Shown: positions 18,283 to 28,500 of the stretch, in pieces
Position numbering within the stretch: position 1 is the first letter of the stretch
How the letters are laid out: every line of letters starts with the position of its first letter
Assembly (NCBI GenBank): GCA_000381625.1
Contig: KB906767.1
Location: 1,342,629 to 1,406,628, forward strand
Direction of reading: 5' to 3'
DNA from: Bryobacterales bacterium KBS 96
GTDB lineage: Bacteria > Acidobacteriota > Terriglobia > Bryobacterales > Bryobacteraceae
Length of the DNA stretch: 64,000 nucleotides
The notes under the pieces: generated by a model
What the model saw: only the letters and a program-made list of their open reading frames with translations
What the model was told of the DNA's origin: nothing
Database searches by the model: none
Translations under genes and position numbers: made by a program

Positions 18283-19557
18283 ATGGAAAATGTGACAACG
18301 CGGCGCGAGGTGTTCGGCCGGGCGAAAAAGGCGCTGGCCGCCGCGGGAATCGCTAGCCAGATCCGGCCCGCCATGGCGGCGACACAATCACACGGGAACA
18401 AGCACGTGGAAGGCGAAGATTACTACGACAAGCTTGGCGTCACGAAGATCATCAACGCCGCCGGCACCTACACAATTCTGACTGCATCGACAATGCCGCC
18501 TTCCGTGCAGGCCGCCGTGGCGCTCGCCGCCAAGCATCCGGTGCGTCTGCTCGATTTGCAGCGGTTAGCCGGCGAGTATCTTGCAAAACGTCTGCGTTGC
18601 GAATCGGCCATCGTAACGGCAGGCGCGTCTTCCGGTCTGACGCTGGGCACGGCCGCGTGCATCGGCGTGATGAATCATTCCCCGATTCAAGCCGTACCGA
18701 TGCAACTCCCGAATTTGAAGAACGAGGCGATCATCCAAAAGGCCCATCGCTACAGCTACGATCATGCCCTCGAAAACTGCGGCGTTCGTTTTGTCGAAGT
18801 GGACACCCTCGACGACTACCGGAAGGCGTTCAACGAACGCACGGTAATGGCGCACTTTTTCAACGCGGCCGAAGGCGGGCAGATAGGCCGTGAGGATTGG
18901 ATTCGCGTGGCGCACCAGCATGGCGTTCCCTGCTTCAACGACGCCGCGGCCGATGTTCCGCCCATTTCAAATCTCTGGAACTACACGCAAATGGGCTTCG
19001 ATCTCGTGACGTTCTCAGGCGGCAAAGGCATTCGCGGACCGCAGAACGCCGGGTTGCTCTTGGGCCGAAAAGATCTGATCGCGACGGCTTCGGCCACGAA
19101 CAATCCTTTTGATGAAGGCATTGGCCGCGGCATGAAAGTGGCGAAAGAGCAAATCGTCGGCATGGTGGCAGCCATCGACTGGCTGCTTAGCCAGTCCGAC
19201 GACCAGATGGAAACGGAGTTCCGGCGCAGAGCCGATCGCATCTCCGCCGAACTCAAAGACATTCCGACAATCAAGCCGGAGATCGTGGTGCCGGCCGTTG
19301 CCAATCACGTGCCGCATTTGCTGCTCCGCTATGACCAGCAACGGGTCAAGATCGCTCCCATCGATGTCGCCGAGGAACTGCGGAAGGGTACGCCCAGCAT
19401 CGAGTTGAACCCGGCTACCGGCAAAACACACGCGAGTAGCGGACTTCACTCGGATGCGAATACGATTGTGGTCGGCGTCTGGATGCTCGAGCCCGGTGAG
19501 GACGTTATTGTGGCTCGCCGGCTCCATGAAGTACTGTCGCGGAACGTAAAAGCGTAG
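18283..19557 (+). CDS. SelA-like PLP-dependent protein with Tat-like leader (second copy)
   Basis: A 424-residue homologue of the protein at 13473-14729. The N-terminus TRREVFGRAKKALAAAGIAS carries a twin-arginine but has a weaker hydrophobic core than the first copy. Conserved blocks are KIINAAGTYTILTASTMP, TAGASSGLTLGTAACIG, FNDAAADVPPISNLWNY and FSGGKGIRGPQNAGLLLG with the likely PLP lysine at about residue 247. A ribosome site (GGAGCAGGAG) precedes the ATG. It ends the cytochrome-lactonase arm of the cluster. Its substrate is unknown; context suggests an acid produced by the upstream oxidation steps. Confidence 0.85.
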   Translation: MENVTTRREVFGRAKKALAAAGIASQIRPAMAATQSHGNKHVEGEDYYDKLGVTKIINAAGTYTILTASTMPPSVQAAVALAAKHPVRLLDLQRLAGEYLAKRLRCESAIVTAGASSGLTLGTAACIGVMNHSPIQAVPMQLPNLKNEAIIQKAHRYSYDHALENCGVRFVEVDTLDDYRKAFNERTVMAHFFNAAEGGQIGREDWIRVAHQHGVPCFNDAAADVPPISNLWNYTQMGFDLVTFSGGKGIRGPQNAGLLLGRKDLIATASATNNPFDEGIGRGMKVAKEQIVGMVAAIDWLLSQSDDQMETEFRRRADRISAELKDIPTIKPEIVVPAVANHVPHLLLRYDQQRVKIAPIDVAEELRKGTPSIELNPATGKTHASSGLHSDANTIVVGVWMLEPGEDVIVARRLHEVLSRNVKA

Positions 19558-19574
19558 TCCGAACTCGCGCAGTG

Positions 19575-20471
19575 CTACGCATGTGAAGGCATCTTTATCT
19601 CCCGGCACATGCGGATGAACTCAGTGACGGCGCGGGGCACATAATTTCTCTTTTGCAGGACTATTCCCACTTCACACTGGATAGTGCGGTTCTGGATGCG
19701 AAAGCAGCGAATCATCGCGTTGGCGGGTCGCCGGCGAGAACGAAGCGCAAAACCCATATTGATCTCGATTAGCTTATCGATAGCTTCTTCGTTTTCGAGC
19801 TCTGTAATTACGGTAGGGACAAGTCCCCTCGCGGCAAACAAGCGATCACACGCCCGCCGGAGATGGCTTCGTGGCGGGAGAGTGATCAGAGGGTAGGCGG
19901 CTAGTTCCGCGAGCGCGACTTCATCCCGCTCAGCCAGAGAATGGCCCTTGCCCACGGCCCAGTCAAACGCCTCATGATAGAGGACGTCACACTCTACCTC
20001 GGGTATCGGACGTGGGAGATCGGATGGGTTGAAAATAATTGCCACGTCCAGCTTCCCCGCCAGCAGATCGTCGATAAGGTCATCGGCAACTCCCGTAATC
20101 AGATGAAGACGGACGGCTGGAAATCTCTTCGAGAAGCATTGTAGGACTGGCGGGAGAAAGGAAACAAGAATACTGCTGCTGGTTCCGATACGAAGCCGGC
20201 CCTGCCGCAGATCGTTCAGATCGCTAACCCGACGCTGCGCCTCGGCAATTTCGTGGCGGATCTTCAGGGCGAGATCGGCTAGAAGACGCGCTGGTTCAGT
20301 TGCCTTCACCGTACGCCCGGACCGCGCCAGCAAGCGACAGTCGAGTTCCTGCTCCAGCATTCGGATCTGCCGGTGAATCGCCGAGTGTGACACGTTTAGG
20401 AGCTTTCCGGCCGGGGCATAACCTTTCGACTCGATTACGGTGAGCAGCAATTGAAGCTGGCGGAGTTCCAT
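19575..20471 (-). CDS. LysR-family transcriptional regulator
   Basis: A 298-residue regulator. The N-terminal winged helix-turn-helix (MELRQLQLLLTVIESKGYAP, then LLNVSHSAIHRQIRMLEQEL) is followed by a periplasmic-binding-protein-like effector domain beginning near residue 90 (GRLRIGTSSSILVSFLPPVL). It is transcribed toward the SelA-like gene, its stop lying 18 bases from that gene's stop. It probably regulates the adjacent oxidative cluster or the TonB receptor upstream of it; the sequence does not decide which. Confidence 0.9.
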   Translation of the reverse strand: MELRQLQLLLTVIESKGYAPAGKLLNVSHSAIHRQIRMLEQELDCRLLARSGRTVKATEPARLLADLALKIRHEIAEAQRRVSDLNDLRQGRLRIGTSSSILVSFLPPVLQCFSKRFPAVRLHLITGVADDLIDDLLAGKLDVAIIFNPSDLPRPIPEVECDVLYHEAFDWAVGKGHSLAERDEVALAELAAYPLITLPPRSHLRRACDRLFAARGLVPTVITELENEEAIDKLIEINMGFALRSRRRPANAMIRCFRIQNRTIQCEVGIVLQKRNYVPRAVTEFIRMCREIKMPSHA

Positions 20472-20815
20472 GAGTTTTTATGTTGTATCGAACAGCGGCA
20501 ACTAAGCTACGGTCTTTTGACTGCGCCGAACTGTATCATGTTTCGACCGATGTTGTCGAGTAATTGAAATTGACATGGCTACCGTTGCAAGGTTTAGTTA
20601 ATTCATTGGGGAAGGGGAGCGGTTTTGTTTCCCCGGGGGTGAGAAGCGCCTTCCATCTGGTTTAATTTTTTTAAGTCGGAAGAGAAAGGCATTTCCGTCG
20701 TATTTCTTGAGCTCCGATGCCGTGAGCAAGTCTGCGCCTCCGGCGTTCGGGCGCCATCACTCCTGAGTGTTACAAATTCGTCCTGCTTTTCAACACATTC
20801 GACGGTAGGGGTGCC
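20472..20815. other. Intergenic region between lysR and the TonB receptor
   Basis: No gene. It holds the divergent promoters of the LysR regulator and the receptor. A candidate promoter is listed separately. GGGGAA and TTCCCC around 20610-20632 could form a weak stem. The receptor's ribosome site, TAGGGGTG, lies just before the ATG at 20816. Confidence 0.5.
20570..20598 (+). promoter_or_regulatory. Candidate sigma-70-type promoter for the TonB receptor
   Basis: TTGACA at 20570-20575, a 17-base spacer, then TTTAGT at 20593-20598. The -35 is a perfect match and the spacing is ideal, but the -10 is weak. It would leave a leader of about 210 bases before the ATG. Confidence 0.35.
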
Positions 20816-23800
20816 ATGTTCGAACGTAAGGTAAGATCGATCTCTGGAATTCTGTGCGCCTGTGGCGCAATCTTAGTACTTTTCGCGCAATCTGCAGGGG
20901 CACAGGTTTTGTACGGATCGCTGGTTGGGAACGTCAAAGATCCATCGGGCGCGGGGGTTGCGGGAGCTGAAATCGAAGCCGTTCAGGAGCAGACGCAAGT
21001 TACGCGCCACGCGGTGACTGACGCAAGCGGCCAGTACTCGCTCTCTACGCTTTCGCCGGGTGACTACGATCTCAAAGTCACAGCCAACGGATTTAAGACC
21101 TCGACCAGACAACATATTCCGGTCGTTCTCAACAGCGTGAGCCGCTTCGACGCTACGCTCGAAGTGGGAGAGATCAGCCAAACGGTGGAAGTCACCAGCG
21201 CCGCTCCCATGCTACAGACCGATCGCGCCGACGTCCACCACGACATAACGGCAGAGACAATTCGGGACGTCCCTTTGCCGCCGGGGAATAACTTCGAATC
21301 GTTGTTCACTACGATTCCCGGCGTGAATCCTCCTACCACGGCGCATTCGATTCCCACGAATCCTTCCCGCGCTCTGCAGTTCAACGTAAACGGAACGAGC
21401 GAGTACGGAAACGATATCCGAATCGATGGTGTCAGCCAGTTTAATATCTGGGTTCCCGAAAACGCGGCGTATATCCCGTCATCGGACGCAATCCAGGTCG
21501 TGAACGCAGTGACCGGTAACTTCAATCCGGAGCAGGGGCTGGCCGGCGGTTCCACGGTCAACGTACAGATTAAGAGCGGAACGAACCAGTTCCATGGCGA
21601 TGTGTACGAATATCATTTCGATAACAACACCGAGGCCCACAACTTTTTCGATCCCAATAACGGGATCACGCGAGTTCCGAAGGACATCTTCAACCAATTT
21701 GGCGGGAGCGTGGGCGGGCCCATCAAGAAAAATAAGCTGTTCTTTTTCTCGAACGTGGAGCTTACACGGCAGCGGCAGTTCGCCACTAACGTAGCCACCA
21801 TACCAACGCTGGCGATGATGCAGGGCGACTTGCGAGGCTCGGACCCCGCAAACGGCCTCGCCGCAAACGCAGACACAATTTACGACCCAACGACTGGTAA
21901 TCCGGATGGCACGGGGAGAACGCCGTTTTACGCCAGCAACAATCCGGGCGACATCGCGCACTACAATGCGCTCTGCAACAGCCCGACGTGCGCCAATATG
22001 ATTCCCACCAGTCGGCTCAGCCCCGTTTCCCAAAAGCTTATGTCGCTCCTGCAAAAAGCGCCCGGGCGATTTCTGCCCAGCGCCAGCAGTACGGCGCCGA
22101 GCGACAACTATCTTGCGGCAACCGACTTTGCGTTCAACCGCATCACCACCGACGAGAAGATCGATTGGAATGTGACCGACAAATTGAACATGTTCGGCCA
22201 CATCGGCTACCTGAACTATAACGATCTCGACCCGCAACAGTTCGGCGAGGTGGGCGGCCCGCCTATCAGCGATTATGGCGGTAACGAGGGACAGGGCAGC
22301 GGACACACGCTCACCGTCTCCGTAACCGGCAACTACGTAGCCAGCCCGCGTTTTGTGCTGGATGGCAACTTTGGAATCACCCGGATGGTGACGAACTCCC
22401 AGCAGCTTGACCTGGACAAAAATCAGGGACTCGATGTCCTAGGGATTCCCGGAACGAACGGCACGCGGAAATTCGAAGGAAGCTGGCCGCGCTTCGGCAT
22501 CAGCAACTTCGACGACCTGGGCACGCATAACACTTACATGCCCTATTTGCGTAACGATCCACAGTTTTACTGGAGTGGCAACGCCACATTGATCCGGGGC
22601 AACCACACCTTTCGCTTCGGCGGCTCAATCTTCATGCTCCGCCTGAATCACCAGCAGGCAGAATGGAACGCGGGTGGATCGAGCGAACCGGGAGCGGGCG
22701 GATTTGATTTCGGCAGCGGACCGACATCTTGCAAGGATTGCCTAGGGGGCAAAGCATCAAAGACGAACGCCTACAACAACTTTGGGACGTTTCTGCTAGG
22801 TCTGAATACGGCCTATGGGAAGAATATTTTGGTTCCGGATTTCTTCCACACAATTACCCATCAGTACAGCCTCTATATGGGAGATCAATGGCAGGTCACG
22901 CCCAAGTTGACAGCCACGCTGGGTGTGCGTTGGGAGTATTACCCGATGCCGACACGAGAGGGCAGCCGCGGCCTCGAGCGCTATGACTTTGCGAAAAACG
23001 TGATGATGCTCTGCGGCGTTGGGAATGTACCAACCGACTGCGGAGTTTCGGTCAGTAAAACCATGTTCGTGCCACGCGTCGGCTTGGCGTATCGTCCAAC
23101 AGCTACGTTTGTGATTCGCGCCGGATATGGCATTACCAACGAGCCCTACAACCTCGCCGATGACTTGCGCACAAACTATCCCGTACTGATTCCCCTATAC
23201 GTGAGCGCCGACTCTTACCAGGCTGCGGGGGCGCTGGACAGCGCAAGCCTGCAAAATACGCCTGTCGGCGGGGCGCTGCCGGTCGGTATCCCTCTTCCGG
23301 TCCTGCCGGATACCTCGTCGGGCGAGGTTCCTTTGCTTCCAAACGTGGCTCTGACAACGGTCGGAGATAAGCTGGAGCGCGGCTACATACAATCCTGGAA
23401 CTTCACTCTGGAAAAAGAACTTCCAGGCCAATGGGTAGCGCAGGCCGGCTATGTGGCCACACGAAGCATCCGTCAACTCGGTTTCCTCGACCTCAACGTC
23501 GAAAGCCCCATCGCTCCAGCCGGCTGCGTTCCGGGCGGCCCTACGACGACGGAGTGCGGCGGCAACGCCAGCCGGCGGTTCTATGACGCTGCTCATCAAA
23601 ACCGGATTGCGACGACGTCGATCATCACTCCGATTGCCACTGTTCATTACGATGCGCTCCAGAGCAAACTGGACCATCGCTTTGGAAACGGGTATCAGGT
23701 CCAACTCGCCTACACCTTTTCTAAGACAATCGGCGTAGCGGGCGTTTCCAACGAGAAGAACACCCCATACATTCAGACGCCCGAATTTGCTTTTCTGAAT

Positions 23801-24394
23801 AACGGATTGGCGCCGACAGACCGCCGCCACAATTTCACGGCGCTCTTCGTGGCCGAGTCTCCTTTCGGCAAGGGCAAGCGATGGGCGAACAGTGGAATTT
23901 CTTCCAAGTTACTCGGCGGCTGGCAGCTCAGCGGAGTGGCGAAGATAGTCTCGGGAAGCGTCTTTCAACTGCATGCGGGAGGGACCTCGAACAGCAACCT
24001 GAACGCGACGGGTAACACACAGCGACCGGATATCGTGAAGTCATCGGTTGATATTTCTGGTGATGTTGGCCCGGGCAGCACCTGGTTCGATACATCGGCT
24101 TTCGATGTCGTAAACGACCGAAATCGCTTCGGCACTTCGCCGTTTTACCTGTTACATGGACCGGGGCTGTTCAACATGGACCTGGCGCTGGCGCGTAACT
24201 TCAGGCTGACGGAGCGGTTTAACCTCCAATTCCGAGCGCAGGCGATCAACTTCACCAACACGCCGCACTTCGCCAATCCGAATGGCGACTTCAATAGCAG
24301 CAACTTCGGCCTTGTGAACGGATTGGCGAACACCGGACGAGATGGAGGCGTCGACGCGCGGCAGTTCGAATTCAATGCGAGATTGAGTTTCTAA
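20816..24394 (+). CDS. TonB-dependent receptor with carboxypeptidase-regulatory N-domain (Oar-like)
   Basis: A 1192-residue outer-membrane protein of the type that is highly expanded in Acidobacteria. Order: signal peptide (ILVLFAQSAGAQ), a carboxypeptidase-regulatory-like beta-sandwich (about residues 30-110, GSLVGNVKDPSGAGVAGAEI), a plug region (DRADVHHDITAETIRDVPLP and on), then a long beta-barrel with aromatic-rich strands, ending in the outer-membrane C-terminal pattern FEFNARLSF. No clear SusD partner follows, which is typical of these proteins. It probably imports or binds a large substrate such as an oligosaccharide or peptide. Its 3' end overlaps the convergent M1 peptidase gene by 23 bases. 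Confidence 0.92.
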   Translation: MFERKVRSISGILCACGAILVLFAQSAGAQVLYGSLVGNVKDPSGAGVAGAEIEAVQEQTQVTRHAVTDASGQYSLSTLSPGDYDLKVTANGFKTSTRQHIPVVLNSVSRFDATLEVGEISQTVEVTSAAPMLQTDRADVHHDITAETIRDVPLPPGNNFESLFTTIPGVNPPTTAHSIPTNPSRALQFNVNGTSEYGNDIRIDGVSQFNIWVPENAAYIPSSDAIQVVNAVTGNFNPEQGLAGGSTVNVQIKSGTNQFHGDVYEYHFDNNTEAHNFFDPNNGITRVPKDIFNQFGGSVGGPIKKNKLFFFSNVELTRQRQFATNVATIPTLAMMQGDLRGSDPANGLAANADTIYDPTTGNPDGTGRTPFYASNNPGDIAHYNALCNSPTCANMIPTSRLSPVSQKLMSLLQKAPGRFLPSASSTAPSDNYLAATDFAFNRITTDEKIDWNVTDKLNMFGHIGYLNYNDLDPQQFGEVGGPPISDYGGNEGQGSGHTLTVSVTGNYVASPRFVLDGNFGITRMVTNSQQLDLDKNQGLDVLGIPGTNGTRKFEGSWPRFGISNFDDLGTHNTYMPYLRNDPQFYWSGNATLIRGNHTFRFGGSIFMLRLNHQQAEWNAGGSSEPGAGGFDFGSGPTSCKDCLGGKASKTNAYNNFGTFLLGLNTAYGKNILVPDFFHTITHQYSLYMGDQWQVTPKLTATLGVRWEYYPMPTREGSRGLERYDFAKNVMMLCGVGNVPTDCGVSVSKTMFVPRVGLAYRPTATFVIRAGYGITNEPYNLADDLRTNYPVLIPLYVSADSYQAAGALDSASLQNTPVGGALPVGIPLPVLPDTSSGEVPLLPNVALTTVGDKLERGYIQSWNFTLEKELPGQWVAQAGYVATRSIRQLGFLDLNVESPIAPAGCVPGGPTTTECGGNASRRFYDAAHQNRIATTSIITPIATVHYDALQSKLDHRFGNGYQVQLAYTFSKTIGVAGVSNEKNTPYIQTPEFAFLNNGLAPTDRRHNFTALFVAESPFGKGKRWANSGISSKLLGGWQLSGVAKIVSGSVFQLHAGGTSNSNLNATGNTQRPDIVKSSVDISGDVGPGSTWFDTSAFDVVNDRNRFGTSPFYLLHGPGLFNMDLALARNFRLTERFNLQFRAQAINFTNTPHFANPNGDFNSSNFGLVNGLANTGRDGGVDARQFEFNARLSF

Positions 24395-26717
24395 ACCGCG
24401 CCGGCTCCGCCTGCTTCACATACAGAAAATCTTCGGGCGCCGGCAAGGTTACTTTTGCGCCGCGGGGAACACGGAACGAGGCGCCGTCGGAACTGGAGCG
24501 AATCCATTTCACAACTACCGGTTCGCCGGCAGCCTCGATAATGACGGGCACATCAGCCGCGAAACCGGGATCAACATCGGTCTGTTCCAGTACGTACTCA
24601 CCATTCTGCGCTTTCGCAGGCTTCAATGCCAGAGTCGGAATACCCGAGCCGTAGACCCAGGTGTCGAAAAAGAATTCGAGCGTATGGTCCGGATCGTCCA
24701 CCGGCATAAAGCGGCTCGCGAGCTTGCGAAAATCCTCGTTCGAAAGCTGTTTGCCCGCATAATCCTCGACAATTTGCTTCAAGAATTTCGCAAAGGAATC
24801 CGTTCCCATGCGCCGGCAAAGCATCCGCATTACCCAGGTGCCTTTGTCGTACGTGATGACGCGCCACGCATCGGCGTCCGTGGATTCGAGCAGCCGAACA
24901 CCAAGATCGACCGGCCCCGTGGAATCGACCGGTTTGCCCGAGCTATCGCGCTTAATCAGTTCGTCCCTGAAATGAATCATCGCTTGCTGGAACTCGGCGT
25001 GGCCCTTGCGGCGCTCCACTAGTTGCAACGCGGAGTAGTTGGCAAGAGCCTCCATTAACCAGTCGCTGCGATAGTCGGCGGGGGTTATGAGATTGCCCCA
25101 CCACTGATGAGCGACTTCATGAGCAAGCAGCAGATCGGAAAAGAATATGTCCATGAGAGGAGACTGATATTGGGGCGGGCGCTCGTCGCGGCTCAAGTAC
25201 GTTAGCGTCGAGAGATAGATCAGCCCCGGGAACCCTTGACCGAAGGTGCCGGGAATAGGCGTAATCGCGACATTGTGAATCGGCAGCGGTCCCCACATCG
25301 CCGAGTATTGATCCAATAAGCTCGCTGTCTCATTACTGATTTCGTGAAGACGCTGCTCCGCGCCGCTAGTGGAGCCATCGCGCGCGATTGAGGCCAGCAG
25401 AGCGCGATTCGCGAAGCACTCAATCCGGAAAGGCCCGTGATCGACAGTCGTGCTTTCGAAATCGCCCAGGTTGAACCCGGCGAATTCCGCTGGGCTCGTT
25501 AGAACGCGGTGGACGGTGCGCACATCTCCAATTACCTGGTCGCTCGCCAGCTTACCGGTCGATACCACCTGTAAATTCGACGGGCAGCGGAACGTCAGGT
25601 CGAAGGTAGAGGAATCGTTTGGGCGGTGCGGGAACCAAACGTTGCGAGCGCCGACAAAGAAGACGCCGCCGCCATTGTTCTGAATCACCGAGCCCGTGTG
25701 TTGAATTTCCACCTGTACCGGTTCTCCCGTCACCAGAGGATGCGGCGAGATCACCAAAAACGAACTAACGCCGAATTCGTCCGATCCACGTATGGATTCA
25801 GGCTGAAAAACCTCGGCCGGCTGGCCACTGATACTCGCCGATGTCACTCTCATCCGATTGGATATTTCGAGCGAAAGCACTTGCCGGCCGGCGACATGAG
25901 GCGTAACACGGAAATCCGTTACCGCCGACATGCTGAGATCGGGATGGATAGTGGCGTCGATTCGAAAATGGGACAGCGTGAACGGGTCCGGCGGCGGTGG
26001 CGCGCGACGCCGCGGCGCAAAACTAGTCCAGACGCGGAAAATCGGAGTGTTGTTCTGATCGACGATGCTGCCGACCGTCACGGACTCCTCCAGGTGCGGT
26101 TGATAGATAACGTCGAATCTGTGGAGCGTCTGACCGGCGATCAGCCCATAGAATAGGCCCAGTTGCGGCGGGTCGTTGTTGAGCAGCGATTCGGCGAGCG
26201 GGACCTCCAGATCTCCGGCAATGTTGCGAAGCATTTCGCTCCATTGCGGAGCGAGTTTCCGCGCTTCCTCCGGAACGGTATGCACCACGCCTTGCTGAAT
26301 CTGTCGCAACACGTCGTGCAACGTATCGTCGCTGAACAAGAAGATCGCTTCCTTGAAATGTTCATCGAGATTCGGCGACTTTGTGTAGTAGGCAAGCGAA
26401 GCGCGCTCGCCGCGACCCGGAGGCATGACGAGGACCTCCGCGTCGCCGGTGTCCGTGCCCACGCAGGAGAAGACGGCGCCCACAACTTTGCCGGTGACGG
26501 GCGAGGCGAACGACAGAACACCGTCGTTCAAATAGATAGTGATGTCGCCGCGAGCCAGGCGCACGTCGCGCACGTGATAGGTTTGCGCCGGATCGAGCGA
26601 CAGGCCCGCCAGTTGGCTGTGTATGGCGGAGAATGGACCACCGGCCGCCCACAATCCAGGCGCGAACAGCAGGCAGCTAAGCAACGCGGCCAGTCGTATC
26701 CTCAGATCGAATCTCAC
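24372..26717 (-). CDS. Secreted M1-family (gluzincin) aminopeptidase
   Basis: A 781-residue exported zinc metallopeptidase. Signal peptide: [19 protein letters not shown]. The zinc site [10 protein letters not shown] lies around residue 534, followed by the third ligand Glu in [14 protein letters not shown]. The M1 exopeptidase GAMEN motif is not obvious; the corresponding position reads [11 protein letters not shown], so the substrate may differ from classical aminopeptidases. The N-terminal third is an acidobacterial-type extension before the M1 domain. It overlaps the upstream phospholipase D-like gene by four bases (ATGA), so the two are co-translated. Confidence 0.88.
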   Translation of the reverse strand: MRFDLRIRLAALLSCLLFAPGLWAAGGPFSAIHSQLAGLSLDPAQTYHVRDVRLARGDITIYLNDGVLSFASPVTGKVVGAVFSCVGTDTGDAEVLVMPPGRGERASLAYYTKSPNLDEHFKEAIFLFSDDTLHDVLRQIQQGVVHTVPEEARKLAPQWSEMLRNIAGDLEVPLAESLLNNDPPQLGLFYGLIAGQTLHRFDVIYQPHLEESVTVGSIVDQNNTPIFRVWTSFAPRRRAPPPPDPFTLSHFRIDATIHPDLSMSAVTDFRVTPHVAGRQVLSLEISNRMRVTSASISGQPAEVFQPESIRGSDEFGVSSFLVISPHPLVTGEPVQVEIQHTGSVIQNNGGGVFFVGARNVWFPHRPNDSSTFDLTFRCPSNLQVVSTGKLASDQVIGDVRTVHRVLTSPAEFAGFNLGDFESTTVDHGPFRIECFANRALLASIARDGSTSGAEQRLHEISNETASLLDQYSAMWGPLPIHNVAITPIPGTFGQGFPGLIYLSTLTYLSRDERPPQYQSPLMDIFFSDLLLAHEVAHQWWGNLITPADYRSDWLMEALANYSALQLVERRKGHAEFQQAMIHFRDELIKRDSSGKPVDSTGPVDLGVRLLESTDADAWRVITYDKGTWVMRMLCRRMGTDSFAKFLKQIVEDYAGKQLSNEDFRKLASRFMPVDDPDHTLEFFFDTWVYGSGIPTLALKPAKAQNGEYVLEQTDVDPGFAADVPVIIEAAGEPVVVKWIRSSSDGASFRVPRGAKVTLPAPEDFLYVKQAEPARFRNSISH

Positions 26718-28228
26718 TTCGATTTAACCTCCTGGCGATCGTCCGCGGCGGGGCGCGGCATGTCCTGCCGCGCAAGCGCCATTTTCCGGCGATGGCTACG
26801 ATGCAATTTATAGCTTCGATAGAAGAGCGTGAGGGCGATCCAGGTAAAGATAACGATCACGGGATAGACCAAGACACCTGGAAAGAACACGAAGATGGCT
26901 GCGAACGCCAGGAGCAAGGCTCCGGCGCTTGCCATCAAACGCGCTTCAACCGACTCCATGAGGCGGCGATTGGTGAACGCCGCGCCGATCGTATTGCTGA
27001 TGCGAATGGTTCCTGCTGCCGCACGTCCTACGCTCCCGCCGCCGCTCGTCAGGCGCGACTTGCGATGGCGAGGCTCGCCCGGCGCACGAACCTTCCGTTT
27101 GTAGTCCAGTACGATTTCCGTCGCGTTCGCCAAATCGCGAACGTACATTTCCTCCATTTCTTTTGCGAACGATTGGTCTTCGATCACCGCATCCAACTCG
27201 CAATTTCCAAGCCAGCTTGCCATGTTGAGATTCGTCGAGCCCACACGCGCCCAACGTCCGTCCGCCACGGATGTTTTGGCGTGCAGCATCGTGCCGTTCC
27301 ACTCGAACACGCGTACCCCAGCCTCCAGCAGTGGCCGATAACCCGCTCGCGACAACGGCTTGAGCATAGGAATGTCGGTCGCGTTCGGCAGAAGCAGCCG
27401 AACGTCAACCCCATCGGTCGCCGCTGCCTTCAGAGCTTGAACGTAGGCCGTTGTCCCCGCATAATACGCGTCCGTCAACCACAATCTCTTTCGCGCGAGG
27501 GCGGAGATGAGTTGATCTAGGCGAAACATGGATGCCGTGGCCGGCATGGTCGCCACCACGCGTAAGCTCATGTCACCCGCGCGAGTGAGCGTATCTTCGT
27601 GAATCTTTTCATCGTCGGGGATCTCAGCGCCGATGGTTGCCCACACTTGTGCGAAGGCGTGCTCAATATCCGCGACGCCATACCCGCGCACCTCGACTCC
27701 CGTATCGCGCCAGGGCTCTAGATTTTTTTCCGGCTGCCCGACCCACATTCTGCCAATGCACAACCCGGAGATGAAGCCGACCTGTCCGTCGACCGCGAGC
27801 ATCTTGCGATGATCGCGAGAGATCCAGCCAAACGGACTATCGAGTCGCGGCGGATTGTAACAACGCACTTCGATGCCGCCGGCGCGTAGACGATTCCAGA
27901 AGCGCCGCGACGTTTTGCCGAAGCCGCCCAACCAATCGTAAATAAGGCGCACGCGAATGCCCTCCCGCGCCTTCGCAATCAGAGCATCGGCGAACTCCCG
28001 CCCTGTGTCGTCTTCGTGAACGATGTAGCTTTCGAAATGAATATGGCGCTTCGCCGCGCGGATGGCGTCTAGCCATGCCGGATAGTTCTCTCGTGCGTCT
28101 TTTAGGAGACGAACGCAATTCCCCTCAATGAGCGGCGCCCCGGCTGCTCGCGAGAAAGCATGGTCGGAGAGCGTGCGTACGGACGCGACGGCCGCTCGCT
28201 CGTGTCGTCTGTCGTCTATGACACTCAT
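26714..28228 (-). CDS. Phospholipase D-like / cardiolipin synthase-type protein
   Basis: A 504-residue protein with two HKD motifs: HRKMLAVD around residue 145 and HAKTSVAD around residue 317, each followed by the usual small-residue patch (GFISG; GSTNLN). This is the pattern of bacterial cardiolipin synthases, which transfer a phosphatidyl group to phosphatidylglycerol. There is no N-terminal membrane pair as in classical Cls; instead there are two C-terminal hydrophobic segments ([19 protein letters not shown] and [15 protein letters not shown]), so it resembles the ClsB-like type with an added anchor. It is the first gene of a two-gene operon with the M1 peptidase. Confidence 0.85.
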   Translation of the reverse strand: MSVIDDRRHERAAVASVRTLSDHAFSRAAGAPLIEGNCVRLLKDARENYPAWLDAIRAAKRHIHFESYIVHEDDTGREFADALIAKAREGIRVRLIYDWLGGFGKTSRRFWNRLRAGGIEVRCYNPPRLDSPFGWISRDHRKMLAVDGQVGFISGLCIGRMWVGQPEKNLEPWRDTGVEVRGYGVADIEHAFAQVWATIGAEIPDDEKIHEDTLTRAGDMSLRVVATMPATASMFRLDQLISALARKRLWLTDAYYAGTTAYVQALKAAATDGVDVRLLLPNATDIPMLKPLSRAGYRPLLEAGVRVFEWNGTMLHAKTSVADGRWARVGSTNLNMASWLGNCELDAVIEDQSFAKEMEEMYVRDLANATEIVLDYKRKVRAPGEPRHRKSRLTSGGGSVGRAAAGTIRISNTIGAAFTNRRLMESVEARLMASAGALLLAFAAIFVFFPGVLVYPVIVIFTWIALTLFYRSYKLHRSHRRKMALARQDMPRPAADDRQEVKSK

Positions 28229-28500
28229 TGACTCTCCCCTTCTCTACGATGATGGCGCAATAAAACCGGTTGCGGCAGTGGGTCGGCTATGCTGATCCTA
28301 CGACACTTCAACGGACCTTCGGCTTTGCCCTTTGATGGATCGCCTTGTGTGATGGCACGAACGGCGTTCGGCCCCCTATGTGTGGGCGGCAGCTTCGGCG
28401 ATGACAGTCATCGTAAGTGCTGGTTTGGAATCGGACGTATTTTCTGAGTCGCCTTAGTGTCCGAGCGCTTCCTCCGGTAGGCTTCTGCGACACTGTGGGC

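Noticed and set aside
26792-27520. 242-codon plus-strand frame
   Set aside because: Antisense shadow of the phospholipase D-like gene; no family features.
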